Below are positions 1 to 10,442 of a stretch of 64,000 nt of DNA, one piece after another. The first letter of the stretch is position 1. Every line of letters starts with the position of its first letter. Source of the DNA: Isotricha intestinalis (lineage: Eukaryota > Ciliophora > Litostomatea > Vestibuliferida > Isotrichidae); NCBI GenBank assembly GCA_023807065.1, contig JAJJLU010000354.1, positions 1 through 64,000 on the forward strand, in the 5' to 3' direction. The translations under genes and the position numbers were made by a program. The notes below the pieces were generated by a model that saw only the letters and a list, made by a program, of their open reading frames with translations, ran no database searches and was not told where the DNA came from.

Positions 1-373
1 AATATTTTTTAACAATTAAATACAAAAATCTTTATATATTTAAAAAAAATTAAAAACAAAATTAATAAAAAAAATATATTATTATAAATGTTTGTTGTTT
101 TTAGTAATAGTGATCGAATGTATCAAAAAAATATTAGTTACTTTTTATATTTTATGGTATTAATTAATAGAAAAGTTTAGGAAAAATATTATAACTTATC
201 CTAAAAAATAAATTAAATTTTGTTAAAAATAATATATTGATTATATCTCATTTAAATTTGTCAATATTAGATCAATTATATTAAAATCTATATTAATATT
301 TTAAATTGTATCAAAAACAAATTTATTTTTTCAAATGAAATTTTGATAAATCTATTCAAAGAACATAAAACAA
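1..373. other. AT-rich sequence without a recognisable gene
   Basis: I see no open frame of coding character on either strand and no RNA-like structure. Composition is almost pure A/T with short A and T runs. It may be the downstream flank of the decayed gene that follows on the minus strand. Confidence 0.5.
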
Positions 374-979
374 TTAAACATTATTTATTTCAAGAAATCC
401 AATAATAGAACCATCATGATATCTTTCAATAATTTGAATTAATTCATAATGATCATTTCTATATACATAAATATTATGATTACATTTAGTTTTATCATAT
501 CCTCCAATTAAAAATATTCTTTTTATTATTAAATAATTTAATTAAATAAGTTTATTGAAGTGATTGATTAAGATTATTAAGATGATAGGGAGACCTATTA
601 TTAGGCGTACCAATCATTGAAGTGTATTTTCAATATGACACTTTCTATTTTTTTACCATTATGAATATTTTTTTATGTAGTGATCAGGAATGAGATGATA
701 TAACATTTTGGCTTTGTGAATATAGCTTTTCTTAGGAGGTAAATTAAAGTCAGACAGATAATATTGATTAATGGAACCTTAAGAAATCAAATTCTAGGTT
801 TTTTATTATAATCAAAATTCATTTTAATCAATTTCTAATCCTTATCAAATCGGCCCAATATAAAAATCTCACACAATAAATGGTCTACCAAATATTTCCT
901 CAATCGTAAATTATTCCCATAATAATTCAGAACATTCAATCTCCTTCTCCTTAATCACTATCACTTCCTTCTTCTATTC
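374..979 (-). pseudogene. Decayed gene, product not recognised
   Basis: Protein-like stretches survive on the minus strand but sit in more than one frame and are cut by stops. Near 870-960 there is a piece containing SELLWE and EEIFGRPFIV. Near 670-750 there is a piece with LSDFNLPPKKSYIH and MLYHLIPDHYI. At 374-546 a stop-free run contains IFLIGGYDKTK and YHDGSIIGFLEI, which looks like a beta-propeller (kelch or WD) blade. No start codon and no single frame joins them. They could belong to one dead gene or to two. I cannot name the family. Confidence 0.4.
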
Positions 980-1058
980 ATTTTCTTTTTAATTTTTTAT
1001 TATTTTATATTTTTTTTATTTTCTTATTATTTTTTATTAAATTTTAAATTATTTTCTA

Positions 1059-1946
1059 TTATTTAATATTTGGAAAAAATTTATCAAAATCTATTTCAAA
1101 CTTTGAATTTACATATAAATTTTTTAATTGTTCTTTTGCTATTTTTAATAATGATTCTTCTTTAACATCTAATTTTTTTTCTTCTCTAAAAATAATGTTT
1201 ATACAATGATAAATTCCCCAAAATGCTCTTGGAGTGCTTTGTATTAAAACACTTTGAGAATAATATTTTAATGCAATTTTTGCATTTTCACAATTATTCA
1301 TTGATGCATATATGTCACCTATTTTATTTAATATTTTATAATTATTTGGGTTATGTAATAATAACTCTTCTAAACAATATATTGCTTTATTATAATTATT
1401 AACAGATAAATAAACATCACTTAATTCATTCCAAGCATCTTGGTCATCCATATAAACTCTTAAATATTCATTCCATAAATCTATATATTCATTTATATTT
1501 GAAAATTTATATCTTAATTTCATAAATAAAATATATCTTTTTAAACTTTCTCTGTCTTCTTCATCATCTATTATTAATTGTTTGTATTGATCCATTGATA
1601 ATCCTACTTTTACTTTTGGATCGATTTCATTTTTTTGTGCATACATTCTAATTATTTTTTTATCTCTTCCAAATTTTTTAAAAATTTCAGAAAATAGTTT
1701 TTTGGTTAAATTATATCTTTTTAATTCAATACTTAAATAAAATAATTTTTCTTTTAAAAAAAATTCTTCATTTCCAATTTTATTTGAATATAATTCTAAA
1801 AAATTTTCAATATGTTTAAATAAAAATATTGAAGTTGAATTATTTAATTGAATGATTTTTTGAAGATATTCTTTATAATTATCTTTTGATTTTCCAGACC
1901 AATATTCAATAGATTTTTGAATTGTACTTAATTCTTCTTCACTCAT
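1059..1946 (-). CDS. EMC2: ER membrane protein complex subunit 2 (TPR protein)
   Basis: 295 residues, ATG start, TAA stop. In the family this cytosolic tetratricopeptide protein scaffolds the ER membrane complex, which inserts tail-anchored and multi-pass membrane proteins. The central part (about residues 150-240) carries the diagnostic sequence: YMDDQDAWNELSDVYL, then an NKAIYCLEELLLHNPNN helix pair, then a repeat ending in ALKYYSQSVL. The length matches the family, which is usually just under 300. The neighbour at 2021 is divergent with 74 bp between start codons, so a shared promoter region is likely. No intron is needed. Recognition is by motif memory, not by alignment. Confidence 0.85.
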   Translation of the reverse strand: MSEEELSTIQKSIEYWSGKSKDNYKEYLQKIIQLNNSTSIFLFKHIENFLELYSNKIGNEEFFLKEKLFYLSIELKRYNLTKKLFSEIFKKFGRDKKIIRMYAQKNEIDPKVKVGLSMDQYKQLIIDDEEDRESLKRYILFMKLRYKFSNINEYIDLWNEYLRVYMDDQDAWNELSDVYLSVNNYNKAIYCLEELLLHNPNNYKILNKIGDIYASMNNCENAKIALKYYSQSVLIQSTPRAFWGIYHCINIIFREEKKLDVKEESLLKIAKEQLKNLYVNSKFEIDFDKFFPNIK

Positions 1947-2020
1947 TTTTTAAAATATAAATCCAAAAAATTATTATTAAAATATAAAAATAAATTATTT
2001 AGATAATTGATCATAATAAA

Positions 2021-2866
2021 ATGTCTCATCCAAAAATTTCTACTGTTTCATTATCATTTAATTCTAATACTCAACAAGAAAATAATTCTTATTTAAGACC
2101 TCCTTCTGGAAATAGATTTAGAACAAGACTTAATAAAAGTATTGGAATAGGAACTACTGATGATGATAAAAAATCTGTAATTTCAAAACGAGCTCTTATA
2201 ACTTCTTTAAATTTTTCGAGTTATTTACCTACAACTGAATATGAAAATATAAATGATGAAATTACCACTTCAAAATTTAAAAGTTCGAGAAATTCAAGAA
2301 AAAAATTAGAACTAAATCAAAAAAAATTTTTTGTTAATAATTCACAATTAAAAAATTATAAATATTTAGGTAAATATAAAATTCCTAGAATTAAAACAAC
2401 AAAAGGAAATATTTTAAAAAATCAAATTTTAAAAAATACTGTAACTTACACTCCTAAACCTCCTATAAAATATAGTTATATGCATTTTCAAAAAAGAAGT
2501 AAAGCAATTAATGATAATATTGTATCTGATGGTATTTCATTAATTGATACTTTAATTAATCAAACAACAAGTAATTTTAACAATAAATATCAAGTACAAT
2601 ATTGGACAAATAACAAAAAAAAAAGGGAAGAAATAAAATATTGTTTTAATTTAATTAAAAAAGGAACAAAATTAATTGATATAGATAATATTTTAAATGG
2701 ACCAAAAGAAATTATAACTTATAGAATACAAACAGATCCTAATTTAGATTTTCCAAATTTAAATGAAAAATATTATACAATGAAATCTATAAAAGATAGA
2801 AAAAATAAATATAATATGACAATAAATACTCTTGAACATTTAAGACCTTTAACTTCAAAAAATTGA
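2021..2866 (+). CDS. Hypothetical basic protein
   Basis: 281 residues, ATG start and TGA stop. The protein is basic and rich in Ser, Asn, Lys and Thr, with a low-complexity N-terminal half and no predicted membrane segment or signal peptide. The region from about residue 115 to the end (YLGKYKIPRIKTTKGN, PKPPIKYSYMHFQKRSK, then a Lys-rich helix) looks more ordered. Its start codon is 74 bp from that of EMC2 on the other strand. I do not recognise the family. The use of TGA as a plain stop here is relevant to the selenoprotein at 10563. Confidence 0.7.
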   Translation: MSHPKISTVSLSFNSNTQQENNSYLRPPSGNRFRTRLNKSIGIGTTDDDKKSVISKRALITSLNFSSYLPTTEYENINDEITTSKFKSSRNSRKKLELNQKKFFVNNSQLKNYKYLGKYKIPRIKTTKGNILKNQILKNTVTYTPKPPIKYSYMHFQKRSKAINDNIVSDGISLIDTLINQTTSNFNNKYQVQYWTNNKKKREEIKYCFNLIKKGTKLIDIDNILNGPKEIITYRIQTDPNLDFPNLNEKYYTMKSIKDRKNKYNMTINTLEHLRPLTSKN

Positions 2867-3018
2867 TTTTTTTGTTATTGTAATTTCTTTATTTTTTTTA
2901 AATTGATTTTTTAATTATTATTTAAATATTTTGTTTCATTTTTATATATAAGTAAAAAAAAACATATTTAATATTTATTAAAGCTAATATCAAAATGTAA
3001 TCTAATTTATCTGATTTT

Positions 3019-4551
3019 TCATTTATTTTTTTTTTTATTATTAAAAATATAAAAATTTGGATTAAAATTATGTCTTTCATGGTTATTATTTTTATTACTA
3101 TTTGCTCTTTTATTTGCTGATTTATCTCTAATATTTTTTTTTTCAATTTTAATGTTATTTGGTTTCCAATTAATTTTTGAACTTCTTCCAGTTAAACTTT
3201 GTTTATAACCATTTTCATTTTTTCTTTCAGTTTTTGCTTGATATAATTGAATATCACTTTCACTTTTATTATTATTTAAAGGAAAAATAGGTTCATTTGG
3301 AGAACAATTATTTAAATACTTAACTTCAGTAATATTTACACAATTATCATCACCAAAAAATAATATTTTATCTTTAGTAATATCAAAATTTTCTATTTTT
3401 TTACAGTCTTTTTCCCAATCTATAACAATTTTATTTTTTGAATTGCTATTATAATATTCAAAATATGTATTAACATAATGTTTTACAATAGGACAAGTTA
3501 CAGGTAAAAAAAGACAAGAAATTTCAACTGCTTTTGAATGATAATAAGCTCCATTATCATTTTTATTATTTAAAAATCTTAATTCATTAGCAATGGAAAA
3601 ATAAGCAACAGTAAACATTAAAATTTTTTCAATTATAGCATCTCTTAATAATTCATATTTTGGATCTGAGTCAAGATCTAAATCATCATAAGACATTGCA
3701 TATAAAAACATTATATTTCCTATATTAAATAAATTTAACCAATCATCATTTTTTATTATTCCTAAAATATTTCTTGTTGATATTTTCATTGTATTATTAT
3801 GAATAAATGATAATATTTTTTCTTTAGAATATATTTCATTATTTATATTTTTCCCATTTTTAAAATTATTAGCACATTCAATAATATATTTATATAATGA
3901 TATTATTATAGGTTCATTTTCTAAAATTTTTTCTTGAAATATTTTTGAATATTTTTTATTTTTTTTTAAATCATTTTTTATTTTTTTAAACAAAAAGTAA
4001 GTTTTTACAATATTATCTTCACAAATTAAAGCAGCTAATCTAGCATGATTAAGAGCTTCATTATGATTATTGTTTTGAGAATAAGCAGCACACATTTGTA
4101 AATGAAATTTAGCACAAAACCTTAATTCTAAAATAAAATCTCCTAAAAGAATATCTGATTGAATTTGATTATTTAAAATTTCTTCTAAAAAATATGAATT
4201 ATTGATAATAATTTTATGTTTATTTTCTAAGTATTTATTAAATTCTTCATTGACTTTTTCAAGATAAATAACACATTTTGAAATATTTTTTAATTTTTGA
4301 TAACAACATCCAATATTATGATTAATAATTACTTTTAATTTTGGATCTTTAATTGAATTAGAATATTTTTCTAAGATATCATTAGCTTCTGTTAATAATT
4401 CTAAAGCTGTATCTAATTTCTCCAATTTCTCTTCTAAAATTACTTGAATTGTAATATTGTTTAATTCTAATATTTTTGATGTTATTTCTGGTATTGTTAA
4501 TTCTTTATTATTCAAAGATTTTTTCAATTGTGGATTATTATTTGAAGTCAT
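3019..4551 (-). CDS. Hypothetical protein with TPR-like helical region
   Basis: 510 residues, ATG start. Residues about 25-180 form amphipathic helix pairs resembling tetratricopeptide repeats (LDTALELLTEANDILEKY; HNIGCCYQKLKNISKCVIYL; ALNHARLAALICEDN). A second helical block at about 250-370 contains a conserved-looking stretch around NIMFLYAMSYDDLDLD. The C-terminal 100 residues are basic and disordered. The layout suggests a protein-interaction scaffold, but no named family was recognised. The next gene on the same strand (4658-6544) lies 106 bp away. Confidence 0.65.
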   Translation of the reverse strand: MTSNNNPQLKKSLNNKELTIPEITSKILELNNITIQVILEEKLEKLDTALELLTEANDILEKYSNSIKDPKLKVIINHNIGCCYQKLKNISKCVIYLEKVNEEFNKYLENKHKIIINNSYFLEEILNNQIQSDILLGDFILELRFCAKFHLQMCAAYSQNNNHNEALNHARLAALICEDNIVKTYFLFKKIKNDLKKNKKYSKIFQEKILENEPIIISLYKYIIECANNFKNGKNINNEIYSKEKILSFIHNNTMKISTRNILGIIKNDDWLNLFNIGNIMFLYAMSYDDLDLDSDPKYELLRDAIIEKILMFTVAYFSIANELRFLNNKNDNGAYYHSKAVEISCLFLPVTCPIVKHYVNTYFEYYNSNSKNKIVIDWEKDCKKIENFDITKDKILFFGDDNCVNITEVKYLNNCSPNEPIFPLNNNKSESDIQLYQAKTERKNENGYKQSLTGRSSKINWKPNNIKIEKKNIRDKSANKRANSNKNNNHERHNFNPNFYIFNNKKKNK

Positions 4552-4657
4552 TTAAATTTTTTTCAAAAATGAAAAATGTTTTATTTATAATTTATAAATA
4601 ATGAATTTTAATAAATTAATTACTATAATATAACTTCTAAATAAAAAAATTTGATAT

Positions 4658-6544
4658 TTATTTCTTCTTATTTTCTATCTTAGAATGATTGTTTATATTA
4701 AAAACCTTAGAAAAATTTTTGATTTGAATTCCTTGAATTAATTTTTTTCTATAATTTATTTCATGAAATTTAGTTAAAGAATCATTTTTACTTATTTTAT
4801 TACTTGAACTATCATTATTTTTACTTATATCATTTTTTCTATTTCTTCCAACACTTTGATTTCTATAACTTATTTTACTATTTGAAACATTACTTTTATT
4901 AACAGTATTATTTTGAGTTATATTTTTTTTCATAATTTTATTTCTAATAGAAGCTCTAATAATATAAAAATCTTTTAAATTTGATTCCCTAGAAGTCATA
5001 TTATTCCCAGTAATAGAATTAGAAATATTTCCATTTCTCTTTTTACTTTTTTCATTTTTTTGATTACTTGAATTTCTTTTTCTAATATTCTTATTATTTG
5101 ATTTTTTTCTTTTTAAAGAATCTCCATTATGAAAAATTGTATGAGAAGAATATTTAAGATTATGGTTTTGAATATTAATTTGGTTTGAATAATTATTCTC
5201 ATTTTGATTTCTTGAAGTTTTAATATGAATATTATTCATACTATTTACTTTGTGATATATTGGATTTTCACATATATATTTAGAATTATTAATATTATTT
5301 TTATTAGAATTACTTATGTTAATATTTTTTTTTTTATTTTTATTATTAGATAATTTTTTTGTGACTGGAGATTTTATATTATTTTCATTTGAACTTATTA
5401 TTGAATTTGTTCCTAATCTAAATGTTTGAGGGACATTTAAACTATTAAATATATTATTTATGCTTTTAGAACTTTTGTGATTGTTAAAATTTATTGATGA
5501 TGAATTTTTAATATTTCTTGAATAAGAACTTATATTATGTTTTGATGAAGTGGAATCATCTCTTCTACTTTTATTCCTTATTTTATTTGTTGAATTTGAA
5601 TTTTTTTTACTATTCTTTTTTGTTTTCTTTGATAATTTCAATAAATTATATTCTAATTTTTCAAATAGTGTTCTTTCTGATTTTGGATGATTACTATCAT
5701 TGATATAAAATTTATCATTTCTTTTCTTTGAATATAAATTAAAAATATTATATTTTGGATTAGTGCTTTTTTTAGGACACACATTTGAGACATTAGATAA
5801 ATTAGTTTTGTTCAAATATTTTTTAATAATATTTGAATTTAAATTTTTAATAGAGTTATTTTTACAGTTATTCATAAAAATATTTTCATTACCATTCTCA
5901 TAACTATAATTTTCAAATTTTCCAATAGTATTAACTAAATCTAAAACTTTTTGAGAGAATTTTTGATCTTCAATTTTATTATTATCTCTATTAACATTGA
6001 ATAATATTTCAATATCTTCTTTATTTGTATCATTAAAAATAGAATCAATAACTTCAGTATTAAAAATATCATCTTTTTCAAAAATTCTAGGACTCATTAA
6101 TTCATTATGTTTATTTTCCATTTCCATTTTTTCTTGAATATCAATCATTCTTTGTTTTTTTTGAATATTTCTATATATATATTTACCTTCTAAAATGGAT
6201 GTATAATTAGGAAAAATTTTTGAAAATGTATTATAATATTCGAAAAATCTTGGTAATCTAATTAAACTTTCATATAATTTATAATATCTTTTTAAAAATT
6301 CACTACTATCATCTAAAATTAAATAATCTTTGAACGTTGCTACAATCTTTGATTTTTCATTATATATTATATTATTAATGATATTTATTTGATAAGTTAA
6401 TGGAATTGAATAATATTTCAATAATAATTGTTGATATGCAAAATGACAATATTTACTTAAAGGATCCTTTAATTTATCTTTTGATTGAAAAATAAAGTCA
6501 AATTTTTTTAATTTTTTATTTATTTTGTTTGGAGTTGTTGTCAT
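4658..6544 (-). CDS. Hypothetical protein, ordered N-terminus and long Ser/Asn/Lys tail
   Basis: 628 residues, ATG start. The first about 165 residues look folded: FAYQQLLLKYYSIPLTYQI, then SKIVATFKDYLILDDSSEFL, then LPRFFEYYNTFSKIFPNY and KYIYRNIQKKQRMID. From memory this block resembles an uncharacterised protein common in ciliates, a main reason for suspecting a ciliate host. The remaining 450 residues are low-complexity, Ser/Asn/Lys-rich and probably disordered. No catalytic motif is visible. Function unknown. Confidence 0.65.
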   Translation of the reverse strand: MTTTPNKINKKLKKFDFIFQSKDKLKDPLSKYCHFAYQQLLLKYYSIPLTYQINIINNIIYNEKSKIVATFKDYLILDDSSEFLKRYYKLYESLIRLPRFFEYYNTFSKIFPNYTSILEGKYIYRNIQKKQRMIDIQEKMEMENKHNELMSPRIFEKDDIFNTEVIDSIFNDTNKEDIEILFNVNRDNNKIEDQKFSQKVLDLVNTIGKFENYSYENGNENIFMNNCKNNSIKNLNSNIIKKYLNKTNLSNVSNVCPKKSTNPKYNIFNLYSKKRNDKFYINDSNHPKSERTLFEKLEYNLLKLSKKTKKNSKKNSNSTNKIRNKSRRDDSTSSKHNISSYSRNIKNSSSINFNNHKSSKSINNIFNSLNVPQTFRLGTNSIISSNENNIKSPVTKKLSNNKNKKKNINISNSNKNNINNSKYICENPIYHKVNSMNNIHIKTSRNQNENNYSNQINIQNHNLKYSSHTIFHNGDSLKRKKSNNKNIRKRNSSNQKNEKSKKRNGNISNSITGNNMTSRESNLKDFYIIRASIRNKIMKKNITQNNTVNKSNVSNSKISYRNQSVGRNRKNDISKNNDSSSNKISKNDSLTKFHEINYRKKLIQGIQIKNFSKVFNINNHSKIENKKK

Positions 6545-6640
6545 TTATTTAAAAATTAATTTAATTTTATTCAAATTTTAAATTTTGATATTTATTTTTT
6601 TATATAAAAAAAAAATACTATAAATATAATTACTTATATA

Positions 6641-8959
6641 TTATTTTGTAAAACTTTTTCCATAAATATCACTAAAACTTAAAGATGCATCAGGATAAGT
6701 TTTTTTATTATTTTTTCTATCATAAAAATTAGGATATTCTTTTTTTAAATATATACAAAAATCTATTAATTTTTTCCCTTTTAAATCAATTCTTCCTGAT
6801 TTTAAAATACATTTTTTATCCCCGTTAGATTGATTCATTTTATCAATTATATATATTAATTTATCAATGGGATCAAAATTATCTTCAAAATCATTTATTA
6901 AAGCAATAATTCCAAAGGATTCAATAAATTTATTAAAATGAAGATATTCAGATTTATTAGATAAAAAATAAAATAAATTCTTTAATTGTAATTGATTAAT
7001 AAAATCAGGGAAAATCCAAAAATCTTCAAAAAACTTTTTACAATTTTCAAATATTAACGTATAATTATTTTTTTCGCAATAAAATTTAAAATAAGTTTCA
7101 ATAACATTTGAAAATTTTTTTAATAAATCATTCATATTTTTTTCTTCTTTTAATTTTAAATAAGCATATTGAATTAACCCATTGTTATTATCATATTGAT
7201 TATTTAAACAATTTTCATTTAAATCAGTATTAATTAAATTCGGAATTATTTTTTGTACAAGTACTTTTTTAAATAATTGACCAAAATCAATAAAATTAGT
7301 TTGTCTTAAATTAAATTTTAATATATTTTCAATTAAATCAGGAAATGAATTTATAAAAGAATTAAAATTCATTGAATGAGTTAAACCAGAATATTTTGAA
7401 AAAATAACATTTGCTTGACTTTCATTTATTTTATTCATATTATTATTATTATTTTTTTGAGGTGTTAATATTGTTTTAATATCTTTCTTTTCTATTTTAA
7501 TATTTTTAATAATTTTTTCAGATTCATTTATTTCTCTTTTTTTTTCATCTACTTTTTTATTATTGAGGTTATATAAAATTTTCTTTGTTGAATCACTTAA
7601 TTCATTTTCTAAACCTGAATATAATTTTTTTTTTTCTGTTTTAGATTTTTCAAATGTATTATTTTCTAGTTTTTGATTATTAATAATTAAATCACAATTT
7701 TTTAAAAATTTTAAATATCCATTAATTTTTAATTTATTATCTAAATTATCACTATAATAAGAATAAGTTTTATATAAATTATCTAAATTATTATAAATAA
7801 TTTGTCTTATTAAAACTAAAGTTTTTTTATCTATTGATAATTCACTATATAAATTATTAAAATCAATATTTTCATTAGAATTTTTATCATTAAGTTTAAT
7901 TTCTTCTTGAATATCAAAGATTTTCAAAATTTGATTTTTCTCAGGTAATAGAGAAAATTTTTTTTGATTAAATTGATTTTTCATTCCCTTTGAGTTATTT
8001 AAAATTTCCAAAAAAAGTAATAATTTAATTCCTTCTTGTTTTTCTTTTGTATTTATATCATTATTTTCAAATTCATTATAATATTTGTCATCTATATTTT
8101 TTAAATATGATAAAATTGAAAATTGAACTATCATTAAAATAAAATGATTTAAAGTAAAATTTATACCAATATTAATTGATTTTTTTAAAATTTCTGGAAC
8201 ATTTATTTCTTTTGAATTTTCACCACATATTAGATTATAATAACTACCTAACTGACTTTGTGTAATTAAAAAGGGAATTATTTCATAATCTTTTGCAAAA
8301 TTAATTAAATTATTTAAACTTTTTTGAGATAAACTAACATTATTTTTTTCTACTAATTCATTAGGAAAATATTTAATGTATATTTCTTTAATCGTTGGAA
8401 AAATTATTTTTAAAAGTTCTAATTGTTCTAAATTAGGTTTATAATTAGAAATTAATTCTATTGTTTTATATGGTAAATTAATGTAATTTATATTATCATT
8501 ATTAAAACAATTATAATAATAATCAAAGAATAAAGATAAGAAATTATTAATCGTTAAAATTTTTTCTGTTTGAAATAATTCTGGATATATTTTTTGAGGG
8601 ATTTTTATCATAAAAGAAAAAAATTGTTGTTCATTCATTTTATTATTATTACTTAGCTTTTTAAAAAGAATATCAATTTCACCATTTATTTTAACAAAAT
8701 TTTTACTTATATCTTCTTTATATATATTATTAATTATTTTGTTTATATTTTTTTGACTTATGTAATATGAATTATCTTTCTCATTATAAGTTGAAATATT
8801 TAAAAAAATTTTATGAAAAATTAATTTAATTTCTTCTCTTGTATATAAATGATTTGTTTCATGAGAATGTACTGAATTATCATTATCAATAGTATATTCT
8901 TTTTTATTAGTATTTGAATCTACGTCATTTTCATCATATTTATCATTATGATTATACAT
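6641..8959 (-). CDS. Large hypothetical protein, possibly EF-hand-like
   Basis: 772 residues, ATG start, no signal peptide or membrane helix. Two blocks look alike: residues about 40-130 (REEIKLIFHKIFLNIS, then EQQFFSFMIKIPQKIYPELF) and about 520-600 (ANVIFSKYSGLTHSMNFNSFINSF). Both resemble degenerate helix-loop-helix (EF-hand or p25-alpha-like) folds, but I see no canonical calcium loop. A third helical block near residues 640-740 contains FWIFPDFINQLQLKNLFYFL. The linker between them is Lys/Asn-rich. Family not recognised, and the EF-hand idea is inference. Confidence 0.6.
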   Translation of the reverse strand: MYNHNDKYDENDVDSNTNKKEYTIDNDNSVHSHETNHLYTREEIKLIFHKIFLNISTYNEKDNSYYISQKNINKIINNIYKEDISKNFVKINGEIDILFKKLSNNNKMNEQQFFSFMIKIPQKIYPELFQTEKILTINNFLSLFFDYYYNCFNNDNINYINLPYKTIELISNYKPNLEQLELLKIIFPTIKEIYIKYFPNELVEKNNVSLSQKSLNNLINFAKDYEIIPFLITQSQLGSYYNLICGENSKEINVPEILKKSINIGINFTLNHFILMIVQFSILSYLKNIDDKYYNEFENNDINTKEKQEGIKLLLFLEILNNSKGMKNQFNQKKFSLLPEKNQILKIFDIQEEIKLNDKNSNENIDFNNLYSELSIDKKTLVLIRQIIYNNLDNLYKTYSYYSDNLDNKLKINGYLKFLKNCDLIINNQKLENNTFEKSKTEKKKLYSGLENELSDSTKKILYNLNNKKVDEKKREINESEKIIKNIKIEKKDIKTILTPQKNNNNNMNKINESQANVIFSKYSGLTHSMNFNSFINSFPDLIENILKFNLRQTNFIDFGQLFKKVLVQKIIPNLINTDLNENCLNNQYDNNNGLIQYAYLKLKEEKNMNDLLKKFSNVIETYFKFYCEKNNYTLIFENCKKFFEDFWIFPDFINQLQLKNLFYFLSNKSEYLHFNKFIESFGIIALINDFEDNFDPIDKLIYIIDKMNQSNGDKKCILKSGRIDLKGKKLIDFCIYLKKEYPNFYDRKNNKKTYPDASLSFSDIYGKSFTK

Positions 8960-9086
8960 TTTTTTTATATATTAAAAAAATAACAATTTTTCATAATGTT
9001 TAATTATGGATTTATTATGTGCTTTATAAAAATTGAATAATATAAAAAAATTGTAGAAAATATTTTATTTATAGTATTAATAAAAA

Positions 9087-9782
9087 TTATTCTTTGTCTT
9101 TAAATATACTAGAATATAATTCTCTAATAGAATAAGATTTAGCAAGTAAAATATCAATATCTTGTAAAGACCATTGACTAGTAGGTAAATTTTGTAGAAA
9201 AACAATTAAATCTTGAAATTCAGTCATTTGTTTTAATTTTTCTGAAAAATTAAGTAATAAACAAGCACAAACATATAAATGAAAATCACTAAAACCATTT
9301 TCTTCGCTGAAATAAGTATCCCATAATCTAATCATTAAATTTATAGGAAATTCTCTAATTAAAAAACAATTCATCCATCTAAAACAAAATTGAACATAAT
9401 CAATTTCTTTTTCTTTTAAATAAACATATAATTCTTTATCAACAGTTTCAATAATTAATTCCATTCTTTTAATCATTTTAACAATTCCAGGTTGATTATG
9501 AGTATAATTAGTTTGAATTCTATCCAATAATTTAGTTAAAGAATAATAAATATCAGTTTCTAATTCAAAATAATTATCTTCTTTAATATTATTTAAATCA
9601 TCATTTCCTTTATTTAATAATTCATTAATAGTAATATGATTGAAAAAATCAAGGAAAAAAACAATAAAAAAAGGAACACATAAATCATTAAAACCTTGAA
9701 CATAACCAGAAGCAGGATGTCTCATAGACCAAATATATAATATTCTAGTTAACATAAATTTAATTTTTTCATTTTGAAACAT
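9087..9782 (-). CDS. TBC (Rab-GAP) domain protein, TBC1D22-like, N-terminally incomplete
   Basis: 231 residues from an ATG inside the TBC fold. It opens at LTRILYIWSMRHPASGYVQG, which contains the Gln finger (YVQG), and continues through FCFRWMNCFLIREFP and LWDTYFSEENGFSDFHLYVC to the normal C-terminus. The wording is closest to the TBC1D22 group. The earlier half of the domain, including the catalytic Arg-finger motif (I-x-x-D-x-x-R), is missing. Upstream the frame continues only a few codons (LFANMF preceded by a UAA). So this is a truncated gene, a pseudogene, or a gene with an unseen upstream exon. As read it could not act as a normal Rab-GAP. Confidence 0.7.
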   Translation of the reverse strand: MFQNEKIKFMLTRILYIWSMRHPASGYVQGFNDLCVPFFIVFFLDFFNHITINELLNKGNDDLNNIKEDNYFELETDIYYSLTKLLDRIQTNYTHNQPGIVKMIKRMELIIETVDKELYVYLKEKEIDYVQFCFRWMNCFLIREFPINLMIRLWDTYFSEENGFSDFHLYVCACLLLNFSEKLKQMTEFQDLIVFLQNLPTSQWSLQDIDILLAKSYSIRELYSSIFKDKE

Positions 9783-10043
9783 ATTTGCAAATAATGAATC
9801 TTCTTATTGTGACATATATTAAAATAATCATCATTTTTTTATAATTCAATCATAATATTGATAATTATATTAATAAAATTGATTAACAAAAAAAATTTTA
9901 TTAAAGAATTTAATAAATTTGAAATTGAATGTTTAAATTATAAAAATAAAAGTGAATATGTTAAAAAATTTAGAAAAATATTTGATGAAATTAATGACTT
10001 AATATACATTTAATTAATTATTTTTATTAAAAAATTATATTCT
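9783..10043. other. Spacer with a short coding-like fragment
   Basis: No full gene. On the plus strand a run of about 40 codons ending at a TAA near 10011-10013 reads KEFNKFEIECLNYKNK and KKFRKIFDEINDL. It looks protein-like but has no start codon and may be the tail of a lost gene. On the minus strand the degraded 5' flank of the TBC gene can be followed for a few codons. Confidence 0.3.
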
Positions 10044-10211
10044 TTATTCTTCAAAATCAGCTTCTTTAATTATTTCAATTAATGTATTTATGTCAAAATT
10101 TACCCCTTTTAATGCATTTAAAAAATTTTCTAAATCATTTTTATTTTTAACGTAACGACGCACATACTTTTTAGTGTAATTTATTATATCATTTATTGAA
10201 TTTTTATCCAT
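10044..10211 (-). CDS. Possible small protein (55 aa)
   Basis: An ATG-started, TAA-ended frame of 55 residues, too short for most gene callers: MDKNSINDIINYTKKYVRRY leading into NFLNALKGVNFDINTLIEII and an acidic end (ADFEE). It reads as an amphipathic helical protein with better composition than random AT-rich sequence. The same frame stays open for about 30 more codons upstream (basic, to about 10300) until a TAA, so the real start may lie further up or the copy may be a relic. No family recognised. Confidence 0.4.
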   Translation of the reverse strand: MDKNSINDIINYTKKYVRRYVKNKNDLENFLNALKGVNFDINTLIEIIKEADFEE

Positions 10212-10410
10212 GATTTTGGGAGAGTTTTGATTAATATTAGTTTTAGATAATTCTTTTTTTCTTCTGACACATTTTAGTCTTGATTTGATATTCTTGGTTG
10301 ATTTGTCTCTTTATTCTCCATTTTATTGTCTAATTAAATAAAAATAAATAAATATTTATTTATTTATATTTCAATATATTTTTTAACATTAAATAGAATT
10401 CTGAATTTTA

Positions 10411-10442
10411 TTGGGGATTGAGGATTGGGCCCAATCCCCAAT
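10411..10442. repeat. GC-rich inverted repeat in an AT-rich gap
   Basis: A 32-bp island that is mostly G/C-rich, with a perfect 16-bp palindrome GGATTGGGCCCAATCC (10422-10437). Wider arms also pair: ATTGGGGATTG on the left with CAATCCCCAAT on the right, extended by A/T pairs. In a genome near 20 percent GC this stands out. It ends 120 bp upstream of the selenoprotein start codon. Possible roles: transcription terminator or insulator, mRNA hairpin, or end of a small element. None is proven. Confidence 0.6.

Noticed and set aside
10411..10442. TTGGGG and CCCCAA as ciliate telomere remnants.
   Set aside because: Only one unit in each direction, inside a palindrome; no tandem array.
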